Positions 15,967-21,883 of a stretch of 21,883 nt of DNA are shown here, in pieces. The translations under genes and the position numbers were made by a program. The stretch's first letter is position 1. Each line of letters begins with the position of its first letter. The notes under the pieces were generated by a model that was not told the DNA's origin, ran no database searches, and worked only from the letters and a program-made list of their open reading frames with translations. Origin of the DNA: WJMT01 sp964456985 (lineage in GTDB: Bacteria; Acidobacteriota; Aminicenantia; Aminicenantales; Aminicenantaceae); NCBI GenBank assembly GCA_964456985.1, contig CAYWDH010000046.1, positions 1 to 21,883 on the forward strand, read 5' to 3'.

Positions 15967-16938
15967 ATGAAAAAATATTTAATAATTTTGGTCACTGTCA
16001 CCTTGACTCTTGCAAGCTGCGCGGAAAAAAAGCAGATCTCAAAACCTGATGAGGAGTCCGGAAAAGAAGTCGAACCAAAATGGACCCTGGGAATGAGCCA
16101 GTGCAATCTCGGTGAACCATGGCGTGTTCAGATGAACCAAGACATAAAGAATGCTGCGAAAAATCACCCGGAAATCAAAGTCATATTTAAAGATGCACAA
16201 AATGATTCTTTAACACAAAGGTCACAGATAGAGGAATTCATCAATGCAGATGTGGATCTTCTGATCGTCTCTCCAAAAGAAGCAGCTCCTATGACTCCTC
16301 CTGTATCTGCGGCTTATGACAAAGGAATTCCGGTCATCATTCTGGACAGGCGTATACTCGGGGAAAAATACACCTGCTTCATCGGTGGCGATAATAAAAT
16401 GATAGGAAAAGCCGCCGGACGGTGGGTTGTTGATAAGCTGGGCGGAAAAGGGAAAATAATAGAGCTTAAAGGATTGATGACATCCACTCCGGGGCAGTAC
16501 AGGCATTCAGGATTTCGAGAAGGGATTCAAGGAAGCGAAATAGATGTCATCTTTGAAGCAGATATGAAATGGCTCGAACCTGAAGCAAGAAAAGAAATGG
16601 AATCCGCCCTGGCCCGATTTGACACCATCGATCTGGTCTACGCTCACAATGACCCCGGAGCTCACGGAGCTTATCTTGCGGCTCAAGCCGCCGGGAGAGA
16701 GAAAGACATCATATTTATTGGAATAGATGCCCTTCCCCAAGAAGGTCAGATCTACGTGAAACAGGGGATCTTGGCCGCCTCCTTTGAATACCCGACAGGT
16801 GGAAAAGAAGCCATAGAAACAGCCCTGGCCATCCTCCAAGGGAAGCCGATCAAAAAAGAGATAACCTTACCTTCCAGAATATTCACAAAAGAAAATATTG
16901 ATTCAGGAGGAGAATATATTGAACGATTCCTCAAATAA
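15967..16938 (+). CDS. Sugar-binding lipoprotein of ABC transporter (YtfQ/RbsB type)
   Basis: This extracytoplasmic solute receptor has a short signal peptide ending in a lipobox LASC with Cys18 as the lipidation site, so it is membrane-anchored. The mature part is a Periplasmic_binding_4 fold. It opens with LGMSQCNLGEPWRVQMNQDI, and VIILDRRI, VYAHNDPGAHGAYLA and FIGIDALPQEGQIYV follow. The start motif and the DRR and AHND segments resemble E. coli YtfQ (galactofuranose receptor) more than RbsB as I recall them, so a furanose or pentose ligand is a reasonable guess, not a demonstration. The ribosome binding site is GAGGAGA before ATG 15967. The gene lies between the permease and the isomerase-like gene, pointing to uptake of a sugar handled by that enzyme. 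Confidence 0.94.
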   Translation: MKKYLIILVTVTLTLASCAEKKQISKPDEESGKEVEPKWTLGMSQCNLGEPWRVQMNQDIKNAAKNHPEIKVIFKDAQNDSLTQRSQIEEFINADVDLLIVSPKEAAPMTPPVSAAYDKGIPVIILDRRILGEKYTCFIGGDNKMIGKAAGRWVVDKLGGKGKIIELKGLMTSTPGQYRHSGFREGIQGSEIDVIFEADMKWLEPEARKEMESALARFDTIDLVYAHNDPGAHGAYLAAQAAGREKDIIFIGIDALPQEGQIYVKQGILAASFEYPTGGKEAIETALAILQGKPIKKEITLPSRIFTKENIDSGGEYIERFLK

Positions 16939-16971
16939 AAAAACTTTTCAACTCATAAAAAGGAGGCTTTT

Positions 16972-18483
16972 ATGAAAAGACATGTTGACATATACCTTCC
17001 CCTTGACAGCAGGGATGAGCCTAATGCAGAAGTCTGGCCCATAGCTAAAAAACAGCTGACCGAGCTCATTAAAGTCATAGAGAAATGCGGCTGGAAGGCA
17101 AACGTGCTTAATCCTGATAAACCCATCTCAAGTGTGACCGAAGGAATGAAGGTCATTAAAAAAGCCAAAGGGAGCCGGTTTATTGACTTTATGGCCGGTT
17201 GGGCTTATCCGGATTTTACTGTGAGTCCGCTATGGCAGGTTCCTGAAGATATTCCTAAATTGATGCTGGGAAGCGCTATCCCTGATTATCCGGGAGCTGT
17301 GGGTCTTTTAGCCGCTGCAGCAGGAACATCCCAAATGGGAATCCGGACGTCCAGGCTGTTTGTGGAGGATTTTAAGGATCATGAAAAATATAGAGAGCCT
17401 TTAAGGACCTTTCTGGAAAAGGGGGAATACACTCATGAGAAAGAGGAATATATCGACATTAGGGTCGCAAACGCGGACCTGGAAAAAGCAAAAAATGTAC
17501 TGAATGCACTCTCAGGGTCTCTTTACGGAGCTGTGGGCCCCAGGTCAATGCAGATGTGGAATAAGATCTCAGATGCGGACTTTCTTCGCTATTTTGGAAT
17601 CGCAAGAGAAGGTTTTGACGGTCTGAGGCTTTTAAAGATGACGGAAAAAATTCCTGATACAAAGGCTGAAAAAGCCTTTGAATTCCTCATCCATAATGGC
17701 ATGGATATCCGGCTGGGGAAAAATCCTAAAAAACACCTCACCAAAGAAATGGTTCTCTTCCAAATGAAAGTCTATTATGCCCTCCTCGAATTAAGGAAAC
17801 AATTTGGGCTGGACTTTATGGGAGTCCAGGACCAGCTTGACTGGATCGAACACTACCCTGCCACTGATCTCACTCTTGGGATTTTGAACAACAGATTAAG
17901 GCCGGATTCTGACGGAAATACCTTTGTTGTAGCTACAGAGGCTGATGATGGAGCGGCTCTTACCATGCAGGTACTGAAGCTCTTAGGCGATAACTCACCG
18001 GTAGGTTTTAATGACCTCCGCTATTGGGACTCTAAACAATCTCTTTACTGGTTTGTTAACTCTGGATCTCTTGCCCCCTATTTTGCCAAAGGAAGTCATG
18101 AATCCCTTAACGGATCCTGGTCCGAGCGCCAGACCTATATGTACTTTAAAAAAGGGGGAGGAACCTGTTCGCTTGTTGCCAGAGTCCCCGGAACCGTTAC
18201 ATGGGCCCGCTTTTCTTACAAAAACCACAAACTCTATTTATGTGCAGGAAGAGGAGTCACTGATATACCTACAGAAGAGATATGGAGAGAGCGTTCAAAA
18301 AACTGCAGTCCGGACTGGCCTCACTGGTATCTGAAGTTATGCGGCAAAATAGAAAACCATATCAACTCTAACCATCCCATGACGGTCATGGGAGACTACC
18401 TGGCTGAATTAAAAGCGCTGGCTGAAACAATGGATATAGAGTTTGAATGTTACGATACCAAAAAACCTGAACAGCTTCTTTGA
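16972..18483 (+). CDS. L-fucose isomerase-like (FucI/AraA superfamily) protein
   Basis: This is a cytoplasmic protein of 503 residues, somewhat shorter than E. coli FucI (about 590). It aligns by eye over the catalytic domain: MGVQDQLDWIEHYP, FVVATEADDGAALTM, FVNSGSLAPY, FKKGGGTCSLVARVPG and SNHPMTVMGDYLAELKALA. In FucI the Mn site uses Glu337, Asp361 and His528. Asp325 and His468 here match the last two, but the Glu position appears as Leu302. It may therefore have an altered metal site, a different reaction, or a shifted ligand such as the nearby Glu in WIEH. AAAAGGAGG precedes the ATG. As the last gene of the ABC operon it probably processes the imported sugar. The family is fairly sure; the substrate is unknown. 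Confidence 0.8.
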   Translation: MKRHVDIYLPLDSRDEPNAEVWPIAKKQLTELIKVIEKCGWKANVLNPDKPISSVTEGMKVIKKAKGSRFIDFMAGWAYPDFTVSPLWQVPEDIPKLMLGSAIPDYPGAVGLLAAAAGTSQMGIRTSRLFVEDFKDHEKYREPLRTFLEKGEYTHEKEEYIDIRVANADLEKAKNVLNALSGSLYGAVGPRSMQMWNKISDADFLRYFGIAREGFDGLRLLKMTEKIPDTKAEKAFEFLIHNGMDIRLGKNPKKHLTKEMVLFQMKVYYALLELRKQFGLDFMGVQDQLDWIEHYPATDLTLGILNNRLRPDSDGNTFVVATEADDGAALTMQVLKLLGDNSPVGFNDLRYWDSKQSLYWFVNSGSLAPYFAKGSHESLNGSWSERQTYMYFKKGGGTCSLVARVPGTVTWARFSYKNHKLYLCAGRGVTDIPTEEIWRERSKNCSPDWPHWYLKLCGKIENHINSNHPMTVMGDYLAELKALAETMDIEFECYDTKKPEQLL

Positions 18484-18496
18484 AACGGGCTGGTAC

Positions 18497-18964
18497 TCAA
18501 GCACACTTTGATTTAAATTTCATAAGTATTTTCTTTATCTTTTCTTCTCTTTTTTGAAGGTCTTCATAATAGCTATCTCTATAGAACACCTCGCTGCCCC
18601 CTATGATCAGCTTAAAAGGCTCTAAATTGACCTGATATTTCCTATATAATTCCCCTTTTTTGTCATAGATCACAGGACAATCACAGGAATACATCTCTGC
18701 AAACCTTTCCAGGTCTTCCTTTAAATCTCTGGATACGCCAATGAGCGTTATATCAATGCTCTGTTTATGCAGAAAGTACTTCATTTTGATAAGGTCTTCC
18801 CAACATACCTGGCATGAAGTTGAAAAGAAAACCAGAAGATACGGTCCGTGCCTGTTTCTCACCGCCTCATCAAATGAGGAACAAATGCAGATGTTCTGAT
18901 CCTTACAAAGAAGTGTTGGGAAAAAAACAGAGAAACATAAAAACAGAACCAAACCGTTCTTCAT
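18497..18964 (-). CDS. Exported thioredoxin-fold (TlpA/AhpC-TSA-like) protein
   Basis: This 155-residue protein has a signal peptide (residues 1-20, ending near LLC-KDQ; no canonical lipobox) and a thioredoxin fold. The CxxC active site is CQVC (51-54), after the strand YLLVFFSTS. An AhpC/TlpA-like strand ITLIGVSRDLKEDLERFAE and a CPVIYDKKGELYRKYQV segment follow. EPFKLIIGG holds the likely cis-Pro. Extra cysteines at 10, 20, 26 and 28 and near the C-terminus are unusual for a small exported thioredoxin. Its ATG overlaps the stop of the propeller gene (ATGA), so the two are translationally coupled. It is the last gene of the peptide-propeller-thioredoxin cassette and probably acts on disulfides outside the cytoplasm. 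Confidence 0.82.
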   Translation of the reverse strand: MKNGLVLFLCFSVFFPTLLCKDQNICICSSFDEAVRNRHGPYLLVFFSTSCQVCWEDLIKMKYFLHKQSIDITLIGVSRDLKEDLERFAEMYSCDCPVIYDKKGELYRKYQVNLEPFKLIIGGSEVFYRDSYYEDLQKREEKIKKILMKFKSKCA

Positions 18965-19956
18965 TTTTCATTAACCCTTAAAATCCTCAATTCATTGTTA
19001 CAGTTGATACCGTATATTTGATTCTCATCAATACTTATTAATTTATATCTTTCCGGAAGTTCAATCACTGCCACGCTGTTTTTTTTAATATCAAGGACAT
19101 ATATTTTGTTCCCCGGAACAAGATCCTTGTTTCTTCCTTCTGAAGCGTATTGTGAGGCCAATAAATAAAGTCTGTCGTCAGATATGGCAAACTCACTGAA
19201 TAAGTTGACGATTTTTTTTCTTTTTTTTACAGGAAGAACCACTTCTTTGGAAGGATATTCCTTAGGGAGCCTCATTTTTTTCATTAAAACTCCTTCTTGG
19301 GAGTATATGTATATATTCCTATCATTATTTTTTCTGGCGATAATAAGCTCTTTTTCTTTTGTTATCCCTATATTTATCCTGTTGCGGAAGACATCATAAA
19401 CTCTATCTCCTGAGTAATAAGAGCCGAATTTTTCCCATAACAACATTCCTTTTTGATTGAAGCATAAGGTCATCATCACTTCTGATTTTTCAAGAAGGGG
19501 AAGCTTTGAGACGACTATTCTATCCTTGTTGAGCACCACAATACGATCAGGGAAGAATTCAATGTTAAATCCACCTAAATAATCCCCGTCTTTACCCAAG
19601 ATCTGAATTCTCCGGTTCATTTTATCAGCAACATAAATCCTGTCCCCAAACAAATCCATCCCTGAAGGCATATCAAGTTCACCAGGCCCCTTCCCTTTAC
19701 GACTTATGGCATGTATATATTCCCCGGATTTCGAAAATATTTTTATATCACTATCAGATGCGTCAAGTATATATATATTTTCCAAATCATGCTTGATCTC
19801 CACAGGAAGAGGGAAATAATACATATATTCTTTCTCTGCTTTCATTTTTATCTCTACAGTATCATAGACCTTCTCCTGGACGAGACTGAAAGAGTTTCCG
19901 CATATAACAGATGAGATGACCATTCCTAAAAAAATAACCAAAGCATTTTTTTTCAT
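18961..19956 (-). CDS. Secreted six-bladed beta-propeller protein
   Basis: The protein is 331 residues with an N-terminal signal peptide (1-24 or so, MKKNALVIFLGMVISSVICG). The frame opens at 20037, but the ATG at 19954-19956 follows GGAGGT and is chosen. The body shows NHL-like/six-bladed propeller repeats. The clearest is the signature GKGPGEL, followed by MPSGMDLFGDRIYVADKMNR and RIQILGKDGDYL (about residues 88-128). Similar hydrophobic-strand plus D-G-x-hydrophobic units recur (ENIYILDASDSDIKIFSKSG; NIYIYSQEGVLMKKM; DRLYLLASQY). Such propellers are binding scaffolds with no catalytic residues; the ligand is unknown. The gene lies behind a small secreted peptide gene, separated by a hairpin, and is coupled to the thioredoxin-fold gene. 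Confidence 0.8.
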   Translation of the reverse strand: MKKNALVIFLGMVISSVICGNSFSLVQEKVYDTVEIKMKAEKEYMYYFPLPVEIKHDLENIYILDASDSDIKIFSKSGEYIHAISRKGKGPGELDMPSGMDLFGDRIYVADKMNRRIQILGKDGDYLGGFNIEFFPDRIVVLNKDRIVVSKLPLLEKSEVMMTLCFNQKGMLLWEKFGSYYSGDRVYDVFRNRINIGITKEKELIIARKNNDRNIYIYSQEGVLMKKMRLPKEYPSKEVVLPVKKRKKIVNLFSEFAISDDRLYLLASQYASEGRNKDLVPGNKIYVLDIKKNSVAVIELPERYKLISIDENQIYGINCNNELRILRVNEK

Positions 19957-19968
19957 AAATACCTCCAA

Positions 19969-19998
19969 AGGGCCCTCCGAATAATTCAAGAGGGCCCT
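19969..19998 (-). other. GC-rich intercistronic hairpin
   Basis: AGGGCCCTC (19969-19977) and GAGGGCCCT (19990-19998) form a perfect 9-base stem with a 12-base loop, between the peptide stop (20013) and the propeller start (19956). The next bases on the transcript are TT and then the propeller ribosome binding site GGAGGT. There is no T-run, so it is not an ordinary terminator. It could stabilise the upstream peptide message, act as a partial block, or limit access to the propeller ribosome binding site. Confidence 0.75.
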
Positions 19999-20012
19999 CG
20001 ATTCAGACTGAG

Positions 20013-20243
20013 TCAAATTGATAAAGCAACCAAACAACTGAAAAGGGCAACATCACAAGCAGTCAGCATAAGAGTTGTCTTAATGAATCCATAATTGCCC
20101 ATCAATGCCCTTTCAAAACATCTTTGGTGATTATCATAACATGCGTCTACATTTGCCGGAGAAGCAAAAGCCATTGTTGTTGAAGAAAGAACCAGAGTCA
20201 ATGATAAAAGTCCTAAAAGGACTATGGATATGGATTTTATCAT
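20013..20243 (-). CDS. Small secreted peptide with twin CX6C motifs
   Basis: I do not recognise a family. The frame opens at 20297, but the ATG at 20241-20243 follows AAGGAGGAT and starts an ideal signal peptide (cleavage after AFA at residue 27). This gives a 76-residue precursor and about 49 mature residues. The mature part has four cysteines at 35, 42, 63 and 70, i.e. CX6C, 20 residues, CX6C. Cysteines seven apart lie on one face of a helix, so two helices joined by two disulfides (35-70, 42-63) is an attractive model. The first helix is charged (ACYDNHQRCFERAL) and the second very hydrophobic (LTACDVALFSCLVALSI). It is first in a cassette with a secreted propeller and an exported thioredoxin-fold protein. 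Its strong ribosome binding site and following hairpin suggest high expression. Confidence 0.7.
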   Translation of the reverse strand: MIKSISIVLLGLLSLTLVLSSTTMAFASPANVDACYDNHQRCFERALMGNYGFIKTTLMLTACDVALFSCLVALSI

Positions 20244-20630
20244 TTTATCCTCCTTTTTTTGATTTTTTTTATTCTTCGAGCTGAACTCCGGGATCATCTA
20301 AATCATCTTCACCACCTCCCCTCCTTATAATAAACTCTCAAAAAGCATTCATTGGAGAAAAAATCAGGCTGTGTTTTCGTCTCACAGCACAGAATCTCTT
20401 TCAAGATACGGGCCAAAACTAATAAATTATGTAAGTAAAAGAATTCAATAAGGTTATGATCATTCCGCACTTCTTCAATAAAGGAATATGTCAATGGTTG
20501 GTTACATTTGAGATGAAAATATATAAAGAATCGTGTCAGGCCGTTTGCTTATCATTATTGACCTGGGAAACAAAATATTTAAGAATAATGAGGTGAATGT
20601 TTTTACTTAAAATCAAAAAGGAGAGGCAGA
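20244..20630. other. Divergent intergenic region between peptide cassette and NIF3-like gene
   Basis: 387 bases with no supported gene. On the minus strand it holds the leader of the peptide mRNA, including a purine-rich AGGAGGGGAGG stretch near 20318-20328 not followed by a useful frame, and a possible attenuator hairpin (20358-20388). On the + strand a TTGACC at 20558-20563 with AAGAAT 17 bases on is a poor candidate promoter for the NIF3-like gene. An open minus frame (20309-20494) lacks a ribosome binding site and recognisable content. Confidence 0.5.
20358..20388 (-). terminator. Possible terminator or attenuator upstream of the peptide gene
   Basis: On the minus strand, GCTGTG (83-88 of 20300) and CACAGC (68-73) pair around a 9-base loop, followed after three bases by six T (20358-20363). 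It lies about 115 bases before the peptide ATG in the same direction, and no gene ends just before it. It could therefore be a leader attenuator of the cassette if the promoter is upstream. The stem is short. Confidence 0.33.
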
Positions 20631-21590
20631 ATGAAATTAGACAAATTTTATAAAAAAGCCATATCCATAGGAATTGAAAACGATTTGAGAGGCAGAAAAG
20701 AAATCGAGAAATTAACGGAAATAGAAAAAGAAAATTTCGAAAAAATATGTGCTGAAGACAAAGAATTTTACGACAAGGACAGGCTGTTCAACCCATTTTC
20801 AGATACACGGATCTTATATGGAGATCGAAATACTGAAATTAAAAAAGTTATAGTAGGAATAGATATGGAAATAGGAGAAATTTTATTAACACATAAACTT
20901 AACGAAGAGAGAAATGAAAATATTGACTGTATTGTATCCCATCATCCTGAAGGATTTGCCCTTGCTCAATTATATGATGTGATGAGACTTCAGGCTGATC
21001 TTCTCTCTCTTTACGGGATCACCATTAGTGTTGCGGAACAGCTTATGGAAAAAAGAATCAGTGAGGTCGAAAGGGGAATTCTTCCGGTCAACCATAACAG
21101 GGCTGTTGACGCAGCAAGAATTTTAAATATCCCTATGATGTGCATACACACTCCCGCTGATAATTGTGTCACCAATTATTTGAAAAAACTATTTGAAAAA
21201 GAAAAGCCTTATGACCTTAAAGAATTATTGAAGATACTGAAAAAAATCCCCGAATATAAAAAATCTTCCATGCTTCAAGCTCCTCCCAAAATAATAAACG
21301 GCTCTGAAAAAAACAAATGCGGCAAAATATTTGTGGATATGACCGGAGGAACCGGAGGATCAGAAGATATATTCGATAAAATTGCGAACAGCGGTATCAG
21401 CACTCTCGTTGGGATGCATATCGGTGAAAAGCATCTCAAGAAAGCCAAAAAAGCCAATCTGAATATAGTTATAGCAGGCCATATATCCAGTGATACTCTG
21501 GGATTAAATCTTCTTTTTGACGAAATAGAAAAAGAGGATCAAATTGAGTTCATCGGAATATCAGGATTTGAACGCTTCCGCAGAATCTAA
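20631..21590 (+). CDS. NIF3-like (DUF34 family) metal-binding protein, divergent
   Basis: This is a cytoplasmic 319-residue protein. Expected NIF3/YbgI metal ligands are visible: IVSHHPEG (His104, His105), IHTPADN (His173, Asp177) and, near the C-terminus, AGHISSDTLG (His284). The usual His-x3-Glu there reads His-x3-Asp (Asp288). The family binds two metal ions in a toroidal hexamer, and its function is still uncertain (GTP cyclohydrolase-like or metal-handling roles have been proposed). The N-terminal 60 residues (GIENDLRGRKEIEKLTEIEKENFEKI) are charged and not typical. A Gly-rich DMTGGTGGSED stretch lies near 240-250. AAGGAGAGG precedes the ATG. It stands alone, divergent from the peptide cassette, and ends before a weak terminator. 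Confidence 0.8.
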   Translation: MKLDKFYKKAISIGIENDLRGRKEIEKLTEIEKENFEKICAEDKEFYDKDRLFNPFSDTRILYGDRNTEIKKVIVGIDMEIGEILLTHKLNEERNENIDCIVSHHPEGFALAQLYDVMRLQADLLSLYGITISVAEQLMEKRISEVERGILPVNHNRAVDAARILNIPMMCIHTPADNCVTNYLKKLFEKEKPYDLKELLKILKKIPEYKKSSMLQAPPKIINGSEKNKCGKIFVDMTGGTGGSEDIFDKIANSGISTLVGMHIGEKHLKKAKKANLNIVIAGHISSDTLGLNLLFDEIEKEDQIEFIGISGFERFRRI

Positions 21591-21674
21591 CCTTCACTCA
21601 ATAGAACACATTATCTGAATTTCATCCTTATTTTTTTATAAATAGTTCAGGTTAATAAGGGATGAGTGTGAGGA

Positions 21675-21762
21675 GCTGGCTGTTGGTTTTGGGGAAAATA
21701 AGCAAAAAGGGATTAATGAAGGAGGGTATTACAAATCTTACCCAGCCAGCACAATAAGATTT
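21675..21762 (-). ncRNA. Candidate structured untranslated RNA, minus strand
   Basis: Downstream of a good minus-strand promoter (start near 21762), no open frame with a ribosome binding site follows. The RNA could fold in two exclusive ways. AAATCTTA/TAAGATTT form an 8-base hairpin right at the 5' end, whose loop contains GCTGGCTG (21743-21750). That same GCTGGCTG can instead pair with CAGCCAGC 60 bases downstream (21675-21682), enclosing a GGTA/TACC hairpin. The 3' end is not defined, and transcription would run antisense into the NIF3-like gene. No known RNA family was recognised. Confidence 0.3.
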
Positions 21763-21766
21763 TTTT
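21733..21766 (+). terminator. Possible terminator of the NIF3-like gene
   Basis: AAATCTTA (21733-21740) and TAAGATTT (21755-21762) form an 8-base stem with a 14-base loop and run into seven T (21760-21766). The stem is AT-rich, so it may be weak. It is 142 bases after the NIF3-like stop and overlaps the start of the minus-strand transcript described here. Confidence 0.5.
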
Positions 21767-21768
21767 GT

Positions 21769-21796
21769 ATTATAGCACATTATCTTTTTATTTCAA
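21769..21796 (-). promoter_or_regulatory. Minus-strand promoter with extended -10
   Basis: On the minus strand, TTGAAA (21791-21796), 16 bases and a perfect TATAAT (21769-21774) preceded by TGC (extended -10). It faces into the 3' region of the NIF3-like gene, with no coding gene on that strand nearby. Confidence 0.55.
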
Positions 21797-21883
21797 GTCC
21801 TTGGACATTAATTTTTATTTAGCCTGAATGATGAACAGTCGAGGTTGAAAAGAGCTTACTGAAATTCAGGTGTGGCTGAAGCG

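Noticed and set aside
19957..20037. 27-codon N-terminal extension of the propeller protein
   Set aside because: It crosses the GC-rich hairpin and overlaps the peptide gene. The GGAGGT site and signal peptide mark the ATG at 19956.
20244..20297. 18-residue extension of the small secreted peptide
   Set aside because: The Lys/Asn-rich stretch comes from the A-rich leader. AAGGAGGAT sits before the internal ATG, which begins a proper signal peptide.
20281..20325. Short minus-strand frame reading GEDDLDDPGVQLEE before a stop
   Set aside because: It looks like a natural acidic C-terminus, but the frame is closed by a TGA a few codons upstream and has no start codon.
20309..20494. 61-codon minus-strand frame, extendable upstream to about 80 open codons
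   Set aside because: It has a TTG start without a ribosome binding site, no recognisable motif, and crosses a possible terminator hairpin. A decayed gene cannot be excluded but is not supported.

Overview
The window is about 21.9 kb of densely coding, moderately AT-rich bacterial chromosome (roughly 40 % GC by eye) with strong GGAGG-type ribosome binding sites and tight operons. No phage, insertion sequence or CRISPR array is visible. Lipoprotein and Sec signal peptides, an exported tricorn-type protease and a secreted six-bladed propeller paired with a thioredoxin-fold protein fit a Gram-negative-type anaerobe. The mix recalls candidate phyla such as Aminicenantes, but that placement is a guess from gene content.

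Left part (84-5234, minus strand): nnr-tsaE (metabolite repair of NAD(P)HX and tRNA t6A synthesis), then mscS-apt-NCS2 permease (osmotic channel, purine phosphoribosylation, purine uptake). In the gap between the two blocks, on the opposite strand, lies a degraded C-terminal piece of thiamine phosphate synthase (thiE). The mscS promoter appears to lie inside this relic. Centre-left (5382-8843, plus strand): a compact glycolytic operon gap-pgk-tpiA-secG, followed within 24 bases by tRNA-Leu(GAG). A large exported tricorn-family S41 protease follows (9035-12310).

Middle (12325-13310): a cysteine-rich MarR regulator and a thioredoxin are transcribed divergently from two near-consensus promoters whose -10 boxes overlap. 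A perfect palindrome, TTGCTAATAGCAA, sits between the + strand -35 and -10 boxes and at the start of the marR transcript, which suggests a compact, probably redox-responsive switch. The thioredoxin gene ends in a strong terminator. Next comes a sugar ABC operon (ATPase, permease, lipoprotein binding protein of the YtfQ/RbsB type) with an L-fucose-isomerase-like enzyme as its last gene (13381-18483). The isomerase appears to lack one metal-binding Glu.

Right part (18497-20243, minus strand): a three-gene cassette of (i) a small secreted peptide with two CX6C motifs, (ii) a secreted six-bladed beta-propeller and (iii) an exported thioredoxin-fold protein with a CQVC site. A GC-rich hairpin stands between the peptide gene and the propeller ribosome binding site. 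This is the best candidate for an undescribed system in the window. A divergent NIF3-family protein follows (20631-21590). The last 290 bases carry a weak + strand terminator and, on the minus strand, a good promoter reading into a potentially structured untranslated RNA.
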